A stretch of DNA of 64,000 nucleotides from Deltaproteobacteria bacterium (GCA_013349285.1 DUZU01000007.1:1-64000), one strand, 5' to 3'; positions 52,790-62,859 are shown, counted from the stretch's first letter. Made by a program: numbers and translations. Notes: a model not told the origin generated them from the sequence alone.

Positions 52790-55342
52790 TCAAGGATGCA
52801 CATTATACCCTTCGCTCTTTACTTTCAAGACTCTAATTTGCTGAACTTCATTATCAGGCAAGGCAAAAAGGGTGGCCACCATCTCCACCGGCTTGACCCC
52901 GGCCACACTCGGCTCGCTGATCAATCCCAGGGAAAGCTCCTGGTCCGGGGTAATCGCCAGCTCGTGCAGCAACGGCCGCAGGTCAACGGGCCGCTGCTTA
53001 CCTTTGCGGACAAATGAGGCGGGAATGCTTTCCCGGGCCAGGGCCGCCTGCACCGCCTCATGGCTCGGCATCTTTGCCAAGCGGAGTCGATACCAGACAA
53101 TCGCCTTACTCGGCTGGTCCTTGCCGCCCAAGGTGACCTGGCGGACCGTGAAGCCTCCGGGCAATTGCCGGTTGAGCAGATCGATAAAGGCGGGAATGTC
53201 GGCGGGCGGTTCATAGAGATCAACCACCATATATTCGACCAGGCTTTCCGTGCCCAACGGCAAAGCCGGGCTGAAGGACACCTTGGGCGAGGGATTAAAA
53301 CCCTGGGAAAAATTAAGGGGCAGCCGCGCCCGGCGAAAGGCCCGGTAAAAGACCTGAATCAACTCAAGATGGCTCAGCAATCTGGCATTATCCAACCGGG
53401 AGTAATCTATCCGGTAGTAAAAATGGGGGCCTGTCTGCGGCTGGGGCGGTTTGGCGCCGGACTCCTCCGCCGGCAACGGGCTGGACGGCGGGGCCACGGC
53501 AACCGCCCTTGGGCCCGCCTCTTTTTTCAGCTGCTGGACAATGGGCTTCACTGTTTTAAAATCACAGAGGCCGCATTTCTGGCAACCATGCACCCGGCAA
53601 TCCGGGGTGTAGGCCTCGGCCAAAGCCTTTTCATATTCCTCGACATAAAAGCTATCATCCACCCCGGCGTCAAGGTGCTGCCAAGGCAAAACCTCGGATG
53701 GCGAACGGCGGCGCATATATGCATCAAGATCGATCCCGCATTTTTCAGCGGCCATCCGCCAGCGGACGAGATTGAAATGATCGGACCAGGCGTCAAAGCG
53801 GGCGCCCAGCAGCCAGGCCTCTTCAAGCAAGAGCGAAAGCCTGCGATCCCCCCGGGAAAAAACCCCTTCCAGAAAACTCATCTTGGGATCCTGCCACTTA
53901 AACTTCGTGGCCTTGCCCCGGAACTGCCCCCGCAAAAAATCAATCCGGCCATAACCTTCGTCAAGGGTGAGCTGGGGCTCCCGCTCAAAGGGGGTATGGG
54001 GCTTGGGCACGAACACTCCGCCGCTGACCGTGACCTTGGTCCGGCCGCCCTTGCCTTTTTTCAGGACCTTGGCGGCCAACTCCGGAATGGCGGCAATATC
54101 CTCCTCGGTTTCGGTGGGCAGCCCGAACATAAAATAGAGCTTGATCAGATTCCAACCCAACCCGAAAGCAGCCTCGGCGGTGGCCAACAGATCTTCCTCG
54201 GTAATCCCCTTGTTGATCACCCGCCGCATCCGGTCGGTCCCGGCCTCGGGGGCCAGGGTGAAACCGGTCTTGCGCACCCGCTTGATCTGCTCCATGATCT
54301 CCGGGGTCAACGAGCCCACCCGCAGCGAGGGCAGCGAAACGGAAACCTTTTGCCGGGCAAATTCATCCATCAATTTCAGCAACAGATCGCTGAGGCAGGA
54401 ATAATCACCGGTGCTCAGGGAAAGCAGAGCCATCTCATCAAAGCCGCCTTCGGCAATACCCTTAACCGCCAACTCAAAGATCTTGTCCGGATCCCGCTCC
54501 CGAACCGGGCGATAGATAACCCCGGCCTGGCAGAAACGGCAGCCCCGGGTGCACCCTCTGGCAACCTCGAGACCCAGCCGGTCATGGACGATCCGGGTAA
54601 GGGGAACCAGAGGCGGATGGCCCTGGCTGACCTGGTTCAGATCAGGCAGAATCCGGCGGCGGACCCGGGCCGGCTGCCCGCCGGCAACCTTCATCCCGCT
54701 AAAATTACCATTCTGATCATAGCCGGGCTGATAAAAGGAAGGAACATAGACCCCGGTAATCTCGGCCAGCCGGCGCAAGGTCGCCTGACGATCTTCGCCC
54801 GCCTGTTTTGCCGCGATCATGGCCTCGGCGATCTCAATTATCGCCTCTTCACCGTCCCCCAGCAGGATGGCGTCGAAAAAATCAGCCACCGGTTCCGGGT
54901 GAAAGGCGCAGGGCCCGCCGCCGAGAACCAGAGGATAACTCTCATCCCGCTCCGCAGCCCGCAGCGGAATATCCGCCAGCTTGAGAATGGTGAGGATATT
55001 GATGTAGCAAAGCTCATAGGGCAAGGTGATGCCCAGCACGTCAAAATCACGCAGGGGGCGTTGCGACTCCAGGCTGAACAGGGGCAAGCCATGCTCGAAC
55101 AGCAGTTTTTCAAGATCGAGATCCGGGGCATAGACCCGTTCCGCCAACAGGTTCTTCTGCTCATTGACCAGATGATAAAGGATCTGCAAGCCCTGATGGG
55201 ACATGCCGATCTCATAAAGATCCGGAAAGGCGAGAACCATGGTCAGATCGACTTGTTGCCAATCCTTGTTGACCACGTTAAATTCGTTGCCGCCGTAGCG
55301 GCTGGGCTGCTTGACCTGGGGCAACAGGGTGTCATATTTCAT
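52790..55342 (-). CDS. Fused B12-binding radical-SAM protein with DUF2344 domain (TIGR03960/TIGR03936 type)
   Basis: 850 residues. An N-terminal cobalamin-binding-like region (LTMVLAFPDLYEIGMSHQGLQ) leads into a radical-SAM domain with the cluster motif C264-TRG-C268-RF-C271. Near residue 600 a second cysteine group appears (CRVHGCQKCGLCDF), then the DUF2344 domain (RLDNARLLSHLELIQVF...FNPSPKVSFSPALPLG) fills the C-terminus. The two parts are separate genes in some bacteria and are tied to rng/rplU loci. Reaction unknown; RNA or ribosome modification is a guess from context. The 816-residue ORF opposite is a shadow. Confidence 0.88.
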   Translation of the reverse strand: MKYDTLLPQVKQPSRYGGNEFNVVNKDWQQVDLTMVLAFPDLYEIGMSHQGLQILYHLVNEQKNLLAERVYAPDLDLEKLLFEHGLPLFSLESQRPLRDFDVLGITLPYELCYINILTILKLADIPLRAAERDESYPLVLGGGPCAFHPEPVADFFDAILLGDGEEAIIEIAEAMIAAKQAGEDRQATLRRLAEITGVYVPSFYQPGYDQNGNFSGMKVAGGQPARVRRRILPDLNQVSQGHPPLVPLTRIVHDRLGLEVARGCTRGCRFCQAGVIYRPVRERDPDKIFELAVKGIAEGGFDEMALLSLSTGDYSCLSDLLLKLMDEFARQKVSVSLPSLRVGSLTPEIMEQIKRVRKTGFTLAPEAGTDRMRRVINKGITEEDLLATAEAAFGLGWNLIKLYFMFGLPTETEEDIAAIPELAAKVLKKGKGGRTKVTVSGGVFVPKPHTPFEREPQLTLDEGYGRIDFLRGQFRGKATKFKWQDPKMSFLEGVFSRGDRRLSLLLEEAWLLGARFDAWSDHFNLVRWRMAAEKCGIDLDAYMRRRSPSEVLPWQHLDAGVDDSFYVEEYEKALAEAYTPDCRVHGCQKCGLCDFKTVKPIVQQLKKEAGPRAVAVAPPSSPLPAEESGAKPPQPQTGPHFYYRIDYSRLDNARLLSHLELIQVFYRAFRRARLPLNFSQGFNPSPKVSFSPALPLGTESLVEYMVVDLYEPPADIPAFIDLLNRQLPGGFTVRQVTLGGKDQPSKAIVWYRLRLAKMPSHEAVQAALARESIPASFVRKGKQRPVDLRPLLHELAITPDQELSLGLISEPSVAGVKPVEMVATLFALPDNEVQQIRVLKVKSEGYNVHP

Positions 55343-55499
55343 ATGCGTTTATATCCAAAAACTCTCAACAACCAAAGAAAGGAGGTTGATATATTTTATA
55401 AAAAATTGATCGAAAGAAAATATCAATCACAAGGACAACAAAAGAGCTACAGGTGGAAAACTCGCCACAAAGTCCCGGCGCAACCAAACAGCCGCGCCG

Positions 55500-56324
55500 T
55501 CATTCAATGACCTCCCGCTGAAAACCCGCGGGCAACCTTACCACAAAATCACGCTCGGTAAAATGGGCATCGACGAGCAACTCGCTAAAAGCCAATTCCA
55601 TCACCGACCCGTTCTTGGTGCTGGCATGCACCTCAATCAGAGCGGGCAGGCGACATTCACTTTTTTCACCAGCGGATTTATGCTGATAGCCCAGATAACG
55701 GACATCCATCAGGGTGTGCTGATCTTCATCAACCACGATATGGCGAAGGATGAGCTTTTCTTGCGGATCAAAAAGCAGATGCCGGCGCACCGTTTCCCGG
55801 TCATAAGCCAGCTCAAACCAGAGACCACGGCCTTCGCCATCCTCAGCCACCGCAAATATCTCTAATTCTTCCGGAGCAAGCCGGCCGGCCAACCAAAAAA
55901 AAGCATGTTCAGGCTCAAAACCCTTGGGCGCGTAGTCTTTAAATTTTTGGGCGGTGACAACCCCTTCATACCCCTTGGCCTCGGGGACCACCACATACCG
56001 AAACTTTTCGCCATCGACACTGAGGATAACCAGGGGCTGACCAAGGGGGTTGAGACCGACAAACTTCAGGTAAGCCGGGCTCATGGCCTGCAGGAAACCC
56101 TGCAGGGAGCCTTTGTGCAAAACGGATTTGACAGTGGCCCGGACCTGTACATCCAGACAGCAATTACACTCCTGCTGACTGGCCACCACCTGCAGAAAAT
56201 CAACTTTAGCCTGCTCCCGGACCGCGGCCTCCAGCGAAACCGTGGCGGGCAGAGTCGCACAACCTGTTACCCACAAAAGGAAAAAAGTTAGCAGACTACA
56301 AGTTTTCACCAACCCAAAGCTCAT
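55500..56324 (-). CDS. Hypothetical lipoprotein, LolB/DUF4292-like
   Basis: 274 residues with a lipoprotein signal ending V-T-G-C (about residue 22). The rest is predicted beta-rich with DVQVRATVKSVLHKGSLQGFLQAMSPAYLKFVGLNPLGQPLVIL, resembling the half-barrel LolB-type lipoproteins, but the match is not decisive. A CNCC cysteine cluster follows the signal (QECNCCLD). Its ATG overlaps the TPR gene stop by 4 bases, so the two lipoproteins are translated together. Confidence 0.65.
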   Translation of the reverse strand: MSFGLVKTCSLLTFFLLWVTGCATLPATVSLEAAVREQAKVDFLQVVASQQECNCCLDVQVRATVKSVLHKGSLQGFLQAMSPAYLKFVGLNPLGQPLVILSVDGEKFRYVVVPEAKGYEGVVTAQKFKDYAPKGFEPEHAFFWLAGRLAPEELEIFAVAEDGEGRGLWFELAYDRETVRRHLLFDPQEKLILRHIVVDEDQHTLMDVRYLGYQHKSAGEKSECRLPALIEVHASTKNGSVMELAFSELLVDAHFTERDFVVRLPAGFQREVIE

Positions 56325-58057
56325 TGCCCACTACCCTGCGGCGAAGCCAACGACTCTAATTTACGGCGAACGATATCCGCCTTTTCATCCTCGCCATAAA
56401 GCTCGATCGATCGGCCAAAGGCCTGCCGGGCGCCCTCGATATTTCCCGCCTTGAGCAGGGCTTCGCCGAGATGCTCATAGATCGTCGGATCATCATCGGA
56501 CAACTCGACGGCCCGCTCCAGCTCCTCAACCGCGCGGCCATAGGCCCCCTGTTGATAGTAAACCCAGCCCAGGCTGTCCCGGATAAAACCATCTTTGGGC
56601 TGCAGCAAAACCGCGCGCTCGATATAGACCTTGGCCTGCTCAAGATTACGCCCCTCCTCCGCCCAGCTGTATCCGACATAATTCAAGGCGCGGGCATGGT
56701 CGGGATCACGCTTGATGACCTCCTCCATCTCCCGCATCGAACCTTGATGATCATCAATCTTATGCAAAAAAAGCCCGTACTCATAGCCGACATCACTATT
56801 ATCGGGAAAATCGACAAAGGCCTTTTTAAAAACCGCGTGGCCCTTATCAACCTTACCCTGTTGCTGATAAACCATCGCCAACCCCACGTAAAAAACAAGA
56901 CTGCGGTGGGCGCTGTCAGCAATGGCGTCAAGCAGTAAAGACTCGGCCGCGGCCTGATCTCCTTCTTCCTGGAGGATCTTGACCAACATCAGCAACGATT
57001 CCCCATATGAGGAGCTGCCCGGCTTCACCTGGCCAAGAATTTTTTTAACAGAGGCCATATCCCCCTGCTGATAATAGGCCAGGACCAGCATGGAGCGCGC
57101 CCCCTCCGAGTCGGGCTTGCGGGCGAGCACCTCGGTCAGACGGGCGATCGCCGCATCGTAGCGGCCGTTATCAATCAGGATCTTGCTAATGGTGAAATCA
57201 AGTTTATCAACATCCGCCACCTCTTTGCGCAACTCTTCCAACTCGGCCAGGGCCTCATCGATCTTCCCCTGCTGCAGATAGTTATTGGCCAGATAACGGC
57301 GGGCCCTTTCATCCGGGCCGCTTTCCTCGATTATCCGCCGATAGAGCGCAATGGCCTTGTCAAAATTCTTTTCCTGCTCATAAAGATCCGCGGTTTCATA
57401 AGCCAGCATCGCCGACCAGTTCAACGACAGCGCTTTTTCATAGGCGGCCATGGCCTTGACGTTAAAACGCAACTCCTGATAAAGCTTGGCCAGATAATAA
57501 TAACCGGCATAGGACTCAGGATCGAGCTCGACCATATGCTCCAGCACCTGCTGGGCATTTTCATACTGCCGATAGCGGGCGTAAAGGCCGCCGAGCATCA
57601 ACATCACATTAAAATTCCTGGGCTCTTCGGCCAAAATCTCTTTATAGATCGCCACCGCGTCCTTGGGCCGCTGCATGGAACTATAAAGGTTGGCAAGCAG
57701 CGAGCGGGCGCCGATATTTTTCGGTTCAAGCTCGATTATTTTTTCAATCCAGGCCACGCCCTGTTCACGCTGATCGGTTTTCACCAACAACAGGGCCAGG
57801 GTCTCCATGACATGAACGGCCCGCCGGTCGCAAAGCAGGGCCTGTTTGTAGGCATAGATCGCCTCGTCATAATGATCTTCCAACTCCGCCGATTTGCCCC
57901 ACAGAAAATTAAAATAGGAACAGCCCCGGTCAACCGCCTCATCGTAGGGCTCAAGTTCAGCCGCAAAAGGCGGCTGATCGGAAACGCCCTGATTCGTCGA
58001 CACGCAGGAGATGCAGCCGAGCATCAGACAACCCATGACGATAATCCGTTTCCACAT
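56321..58057 (-). CDS. TPR-repeat lipoprotein
   Basis: About 578 residues from ATG 58057 (MWKRIIVMGCLMLGCISC), which gives a clean lipoprotein signal; the ORF track extends upstream into tmk. At least ten tetratricopeptide units follow with the usual W/L/G/Y/A/F/A/P spacing (for example GVAWIEKIIELEPKNIGARSLLANLYSS). TPR lipoproteins of this size scaffold envelope assemblies; the partner is probably the overlapping downstream lipoprotein. GTG 58096 is an alternative start. Confidence 0.82.
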   Translation of the reverse strand: MWKRIIVMGCLMLGCISCVSTNQGVSDQPPFAAELEPYDEAVDRGCSYFNFLWGKSAELEDHYDEAIYAYKQALLCDRRAVHVMETLALLLVKTDQREQGVAWIEKIIELEPKNIGARSLLANLYSSMQRPKDAVAIYKEILAEEPRNFNVMLMLGGLYARYRQYENAQQVLEHMVELDPESYAGYYYLAKLYQELRFNVKAMAAYEKALSLNWSAMLAYETADLYEQEKNFDKAIALYRRIIEESGPDERARRYLANNYLQQGKIDEALAELEELRKEVADVDKLDFTISKILIDNGRYDAAIARLTEVLARKPDSEGARSMLVLAYYQQGDMASVKKILGQVKPGSSSYGESLLMLVKILQEEGDQAAAESLLLDAIADSAHRSLVFYVGLAMVYQQQGKVDKGHAVFKKAFVDFPDNSDVGYEYGLFLHKIDDHQGSMREMEEVIKRDPDHARALNYVGYSWAEEGRNLEQAKVYIERAVLLQPKDGFIRDSLGWVYYQQGAYGRAVEELERAVELSDDDPTIYEHLGEALLKAGNIEGARQAFGRSIELYGEDEKADIVRRKLESLASPQGSGQ

Positions 58058-58130
58058 TGGCGCCGCCGAATATTTTTTTAAAATAAGGTTCTCCACTCTC
58101 TTCACTGCCCGATTATTTGATGATGCGCAT

Positions 58131-58751
58131 TTATAAGGAAAAAAGCTCTGCAACCTGATCCAAAACCAGCCGATGGACGGTTGCCGCATCCCCGGTACAA
58201 TCCACTCGGCGGATATAATCCCCTTCCAGATCGGCAAAAATCGCCGCGACCTTATCCAGCATACTCTCCTGTTCAAAGTCGTTCAAGATCTCCCCCCGTA
58301 ATTTCTGAACCCGATGCACCCCCACGGCAACAGGCGCCTCAAGGATGATGACCAGATCCGGAATCGGGGCAAACTTTTCGTTTTCGGCAATAATCGTCCG
58401 GGGATCATGCCCGGCCGCCCCCTGGTAGGCTGCGGTTGAAAAATAGTAGCGGTCGCAAAGAACGACTTGGCCGGCGGCCAGGGCCGGGGCTACAACCTCG
58501 CGCACATGCTCCCGCCGATCATCCATAAAGAGCTGCAGCTCCTGCTCCGGGGTGGCGCTGCTTCTATCCTGGAAAAGCTTCCTTATCTTTTGGCCGTATT
58601 GCCCGTCGGTGGGCTCCCGGGTAGCCACCACCGTCATCCCCTTCTGTTCAAGGACGCGGGCGAGCATTTCGATCTGGGTGGTCTTGCCGGTGCCGTCAAT
58701 CCCCTCAAAGACGACGAACAGCCCTTTTCTGTTGCGGTTATGTTTTGTCAT
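58131..58751 (-). CDS. tmk: Thymidylate kinase
   Basis: 206 residues: P-loop VFEGIDGTGKTTQIEML, the DR-x motif CDRYYFSTAAYQGA and a LID region with RSSATPEQELQLF. Phosphorylates dTMP to dTDP. The 36-base gap from pdxA suggests co-transcription. Confidence 0.95.
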   Translation of the reverse strand: MTKHNRNRKGLFVVFEGIDGTGKTTQIEMLARVLEQKGMTVVATREPTDGQYGQKIRKLFQDRSSATPEQELQLFMDDRREHVREVVAPALAAGQVVLCDRYYFSTAAYQGAAGHDPRTIIAENEKFAPIPDLVIILEAPVAVGVHRVQKLRGEILNDFEQESMLDKVAAIFADLEGDYIRRVDCTGDAATVHRLVLDQVAELFSL

Positions 58752-58787
58752 TCTATTATGGATGGTTTTAATTTTGTAAAAAAATAC

Positions 58788-59798
58788 TCAACAGCCTCTA
58801 TTTTTCGCAATATCGGCGGCCAGCACATAGGCGGCGGCAAGGCTGGCCGGATCAGCGATACCTTGCCCGGCAATATCATAGGCCGTGCCATGGTCGACCG
58901 AGGTACGGACAATGGGCAGCCCCAGGGTGACATTAACCCCGTCGCTGAAATGGAGCAGTTTAAAGGGGATAAGCCCCTGATCATGATACATGCAGACAAC
59001 ACCGTCAAAATGGCCGGCGGCCGCCTTATGAAAAACCGTATCCGGCGGATATGGCCCGCTCACCTGCCAGCCCGCTCTCTGGGCCGCGGCCACCGCCGGC
59101 GCGATCACCATCTCCTCCTCCCGGCCGAACATCCCCCCCTCCCCGGCATGGGGATTGAGCCCGGCCACGGCCAGCCGCGGGTGGGCCAGACCGAAATCGC
59201 CTTGCAAGGCCTGCCCGGTGATGGCAATCATCCGCAGCACCGAATCGAAGGTAACCGATGAAGCAACACTGGCCAGGGATTGATGGATGGTGACTAGGGT
59301 GACCTTGAGCCGGGTCCCGGCCATCATCATCGCATAATCCTCGGCGCCACAGAGGCTGGCCAGCATCTCGGTATGCCCTGGAAAATCATAGCCGCCGGCC
59401 TGCAGGGCGGTCTTGGTGATGGGACAGGTCACCATCGCCGACAACTCGCCGGCCCTGAGCAGCCGAACCGCCTCCTCGATATAACCGCCCATGGCCCGGC
59501 CGGTTTGTCGGGTGGGCCTGCCCCAGCTCAGGTCGCGGCCCAGATCCGAAAGGGCAAGGACATTGACCCGGCCCGGGATGATTGCCCCACCGGGCTGCCA
59601 GGGGGCAATGGGCAGATCTATCTTCAAGGCCGCCGCCGTCCGCGCAAGCACCCCCAGATCCCCGATCACCACCGCCGGCCGGGGCTTTTCCCGCCCTGCA
59701 TCGGCAAGAAAGCGCAGAACAATCTCCGGACCGATCCCCACCGGGCAGCCCATGGTAATCGCTATTGGTTTTTGGATGACGGAATCATTGGCAGACAT
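58788..59798 (-). CDS. pdxA: 4-hydroxythreonine-4-phosphate dehydrogenase
   Basis: NAD-dependent enzyme of DXP-dependent vitamin B6 synthesis. 336 residues: ITMGCPVGIGPEI at the N-terminus, metal-binding histidines in DFPGHTEMLASL and VCMYHDQGLIPFKLLHF, and INVTLGLPIVRTSVDHGTAYDIAG. Sits three bases after yraN. Confidence 0.95.
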   Translation of the reverse strand: MSANDSVIQKPIAITMGCPVGIGPEIVLRFLADAGREKPRPAVVIGDLGVLARTAAALKIDLPIAPWQPGGAIIPGRVNVLALSDLGRDLSWGRPTRQTGRAMGGYIEEAVRLLRAGELSAMVTCPITKTALQAGGYDFPGHTEMLASLCGAEDYAMMMAGTRLKVTLVTIHQSLASVASSVTFDSVLRMIAITGQALQGDFGLAHPRLAVAGLNPHAGEGGMFGREEEMVIAPAVAAAQRAGWQVSGPYPPDTVFHKAAAGHFDGVVCMYHDQGLIPFKLLHFSDGVNVTLGLPIVRTSVDHGTAYDIAGQGIADPASLAAAYVLAADIAKNRGC

Positions 59799-59801
59799 TA
59801 A

Positions 59802-60200
59802 TCAGGCTCCATAACACAACTCAAAAGCATTTTGCACGATTTCCATTTCCGGCTTATCTCCGGCGCCAAGGGACACCGCCACCACATCAAAGCGGGCCTC
59901 TCTGTTTTCCATTTTATTTTCAGCAAGATAGAGCAAGGCCACTTTGGAAATCTGCCGACATTTGGCCGGGGTCACCGCCTCCAGGGGATGGCCGCAGCTT
60001 CGATCCCGCCTGGTTTTAACCTCAATAAAAACCAGGGTCTTGTCATCCTCGGCGATAATATCTATTTCACCGAGGGCCGTCCGATAGTTTTTGGCGATAA
60101 TTCGATAACCCTGCTTCTTAAGGTGCTGCCGGGCAAGTTTTTCACCCAGAATGCCGACGGAGAGATTATCCGCCTTTACTTTTTTGGGTTTTCCAAACAT
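59802..60200 (-). CDS. YraN-family (UPF0102) nuclease-fold protein
   Basis: 132 residues from ATG 60200. The PD-(D/E)xK nuclease core is plain: GEIDIIAEDDKTLVFIEVKTRR. The family is linked by fold to Holliday-junction-resolvase-like nucleases; substrate unknown. It overlaps the end of rnhB by about 25 bases. Confidence 0.88.
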   Translation of the reverse strand: MFGKPKKVKADNLSVGILGEKLARQHLKKQGYRIIAKNYRTALGEIDIIAEDDKTLVFIEVKTRRDRSCGHPLEAVTPAKCRQISKVALLYLAENKMENREARFDVVAVSLGAGDKPEMEIVQNAFELCYGA

Positions 60201-60832
60201 GCGCGCACCGGCTTGAAGCTTAAACGATGGATCCCGCACGGGCCATGTTCTTTTATGAGCCGACGATGTTCGGCCGTGGGATAACCCTTATGTTTTTTAA
60301 AATTGTACACAGGATACCGCTCATGAAAGGCTTCCATCATCTCATCCCTGGTAACCTTGGCGATAATTGAAGCGGCGGCAACAGAGGCGCTGCGGGAGTC
60401 ACCCTTGATCAGGGGCTGCTGGGCAAGGGCAAGGGGCACCTTGAATTTGCCGTCCACCAACAAAAAATCCGGGGCAACCGACAGCTGCTCAACCGCTTTT
60501 TTCATGGCCAGTAACGAGGCCTGCAGAATATTAATCCGGTCAATATCCGCAGGGGAAACAATCCCGATGCCGATCATCGCCTTAATCTCACGCAAGGTAA
60601 CGGCCAGCGCCTTCCGGGCTTTTTCTGTAATTTTTTTTGAATCTTGAAATATCTGATAGTCACAATCAGGAGGAAGAACTACACAGGCTGCCACCACCGG
60701 TCCGGCAAGAGGGCCGCGGCCAACCTCATCGGTGCCGGCCACGGTAGCGTAGCCTTGGGCAAACAGCGAACGTTCGATGGAAAAGGTATCTGCCCCGGAT
60801 GAATCCGGCCACAGTGAAATGGTCTCGGGCAA
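60176..60832 (-). CDS. rnhB: Ribonuclease HII
   Basis: Removes ribonucleotides from RNA:DNA hybrids. The 218-residue product from TTG 60832 has the catalytic DEVGRG (GTDEVGRGPLAGPVVAACV) and later DFLLVDG and SVAAASIIAKVTRD. The ORF track reaches TTG 60919, but GGTGG before TTG 60832 and the normal family length favour the shorter form. Neither start is ATG, so the exact end is uncertain. Confidence 0.92.
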   Translation of the reverse strand: MPETISLWPDSSGADTFSIERSLFAQGYATVAGTDEVGRGPLAGPVVAACVVLPPDCDYQIFQDSKKITEKARKALAVTLREIKAMIGIGIVSPADIDRINILQASLLAMKKAVEQLSVAPDFLLVDGKFKVPLALAQQPLIKGDSRSASVAAASIIAKVTRDEMMEAFHERYPVYNFKKHKGYPTAEHRRLIKEHGPCGIHRLSFKPVRACLENPKK

Positions 60833-60954
60833 GACGCACCACCTTTGTTTAAACAGGAGAAACGGTTTCCCGCAACACCAAAACAAACGTTGAGGACAAG
60901 ACACTAGAAACCACGGCAACAGTTATCACCATGGCTAAAAGAGAAAAAAACAGC

Positions 60955-60997
60955 AAAAAAATGGAGCGGGGAAAGAAAACTCTTTCCCCGCTCCATA
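60955..60997 (-). terminator. Intrinsic terminator after rplS
   Basis: A perfect 15-base stem (60961-60975 with 60982-60996) and 6-base loop, with the A-run at 60954-60960 giving a U-run on the minus strand. It splits the ribosomal block from rnhB and the genes beyond. Confidence 0.93.
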
Positions 60998-61006
60998 AAA
61001 TAAATG

Positions 61007-61354
61007 CTAGTTAATGCCCTTCTCGCGGATCCTGGCAGCCTTGCCACGAAGGTCGCGCAGATAGTAAAGCTTGGAGCGGCGAACCCGACCCCGGGTTACC
61101 ACCTCGATTTTCTCGAGACGGGGGTTATGGAGGCAGAATGTTTTCTCAACGCCGACCCCATGGGAAATCTTCCGCACGGTGACACTGGCGTCCATGGTGC
61201 CACGCCGACGACGAATAACAATACCCTGGAAAAGCTGAACCCTTTCCTTGGCACCCTCGATGATGCGAATATGTACCTGTACCGTGTCCCCCGGACGAAA
61301 ATCCGGAACATCATGCCGCATGTTTTCCTGGTCGATCTGATCAATAATATTCAT
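61007..61354 (-). CDS. rplS: 50S ribosomal protein L19
   Basis: 115 residues: [31 protein letters not shown], then [11 protein letters not shown] and [20 protein letters not shown] in the typical order. Follows the RNA methyltransferase gene. Confidence 0.97.
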   Translation of the reverse strand: MNIIDQIDQENMRHDVPDFRPGDTVQVHIRIIEGAKERVQLFQGIVIRRRRGTMDASVTVRKISHGVGVEKTFCLHNPRLEKIEVVTRGRVRRSKLYYLRDLRGKAARIREKGIN

Positions 61355-61425
61355 AGCTTTTCCTTTTCAAGAACCTCACGTTAACGTGATTGCACAGGGC
61401 AATTATAGCCGCCCAAAATATTTAT

Positions 61426-62019
61426 TCAATGTTTTCCCAACAACCTGTCCATCACAATGGCCGCAGCCGAGCGAACAGACAGATGATTATACGAGCCATA
61501 ACCTGATATCGGCGGCAACTGACCGTCCACATCAGCAAAAACGTCGGAAGTCATGCCCCAGGCCGTGCCGAACAAAATCAAATGCGGCACCCCGGCAAAA
61601 ATCTTTTCCCTGGTCTCGGCAAAGGAGTCCTGGGTGCCATGGGCCTGGGCGCTGGTGGCCAGCACCGTGGGACGCTTTTGCCATTTTGCACTAACCATCT
61701 CATACAACTCGGCAAGATCCTTACAGAGCCGGACAATGGAAAGCGCTTCCTTCCGATTTACATTATATGTCGAACCGTGCCCGATCAGCCAATGGTCCAG
61801 GATATCCTGCACCAGTTCATGCTGATCCTCATACGGGGTCACGATATATAAGGTATCAATCCCAAATGTGCAGCCGGCCCTGGCAATATCATGCAGATCC
61901 AGGTTGGTTACCGCCGAGCCGATGGTCTCACCGTGTTTGTTGCTGACCGGGTAATGGACCAGGGCCAGATCAACACGAATATCTTGTGCCGGCATCTCTT
62001 CAGCTTGGGGCTCGGTCAT
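61426..62019 (-). CDS. SPOUT-like RNA methyltransferase of the trmD operon (PF09936 type)
   Basis: 197 residues from ATG 62019, whose A overlaps the trmD stop (TGATG). ALVHYPVSNKHGETIGSAVTNLDLHDIARAGCTFGIDTLYIV and LFGTAWGMTSDVFADVDGQLPPI match the small RNA methyltransferase family found between trmD and rplS in deltaproteobacteria and some Firmicutes relatives. The substrate nucleoside is not established as far as I know. Confidence 0.82.
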   Translation of the reverse strand: MTEPQAEEMPAQDIRVDLALVHYPVSNKHGETIGSAVTNLDLHDIARAGCTFGIDTLYIVTPYEDQHELVQDILDHWLIGHGSTYNVNRKEALSIVRLCKDLAELYEMVSAKWQKRPTVLATSAQAHGTQDSFAETREKIFAGVPHLILFGTAWGMTSDVFADVDGQLPPISGYGSYNHLSVRSAAAIVMDRLLGKH

Positions 62020-62792
62020 CAGTGTTCTGCCGGTAGATCCTGCCAACCGGCCTCCCGCAGCTTGGCCAACAAGCCCTGCTTTTTTAAAATTTTCAACTCG
62101 CCGGCGCTAAAGCGCATCCTGGGCACAAGTTCCGGCCGCTTGGTCATGGTCTGCTCAATCTCGGCCAGCAACCGCCACACGGCAACCGCGCCGTGATCAC
62201 CGGAAAACAAAACCTCCGGCGCCGCCATGTCTTCAAATACCCTGGGCCGGGTATATTGCGGATACTTTAAGCCGCCCCGGCTGAAGGTATCAAAGTCGGC
62301 AGAGTCGGCACAACCGAGAACCCCGGGCAACAAGCGGGTAATGGAGTCAACCATTACCATGGCCGCCAACTCGCCGCCGGTGAGGATATAATCGCCGATC
62401 GATATTTCCTCATCAACGTATTTGGCGATGAAGCGTTCATCCACCCCTTCATAACGGCCGCAAACCAGAACAAGATGGTCCAACTGGGCCAACTCCTCGG
62501 CAACCGCCTGATTATAAGGCCGTCCCTGGGGGCTTAACAGGATTACCCGCCCACCAGGAGCCTGCCGCCGGACATCGGCCACTGCCGCGGCCAGGGGTTC
62601 CGGCTTCATCACCATGCCTTCACCGCCGCCAAAGGGGCGATCATCGGTCATCGCATGTTTATCAAGGGCATAATCCCTGATATTATGTATCTCAATCCGT
62701 ACCTGCTCTGCGGCCAGAGCGCGGCGGATAATCCCCTCCTGCAACGGAGATTCCAGCAAACCGGGAAAAATAGTGAGAATATCAAATCTCAT
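62019..62792 (-). CDS. trmD: tRNA (guanine-N1)-methyltransferase
   Basis: Makes m1G37 in tRNAs reading CNN/GGG-type codons, guarding the reading frame. 257 residues: the knotted SPOUT fold with DILTIFPGLLESPLQEGI, MTDDRPFGGGEGMVMKPEPL and EISIGDYILTGGELAAMVMVD. Joined to rimM and the next methyltransferase by short or overlapping junctions. Confidence 0.96.
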   Translation of the reverse strand: MRFDILTIFPGLLESPLQEGIIRRALAAEQVRIEIHNIRDYALDKHAMTDDRPFGGGEGMVMKPEPLAAAVADVRRQAPGGRVILLSPQGRPYNQAVAEELAQLDHLVLVCGRYEGVDERFIAKYVDEEISIGDYILTGGELAAMVMVDSITRLLPGVLGCADSADFDTFSRGGLKYPQYTRPRVFEDMAAPEVLFSGDHGAVAVWRLLAEIEQTMTKRPELVPRMRFSAGELKILKKQGLLAKLREAGWQDLPAEH

Positions 62793-62859
62793 GCTGGACT
62801 CTGTCCCACTTGTTCACAGACCAACCTTCAGGCCGAAAATCATGACCGGAAAGGGACAG

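Noticed and set aside
53060-55510. 816-residue open frame on the plus strand
   Set aside because: Antisense shadow of the radical-SAM/DUF2344 gene; low-complexity composition and no motifs.
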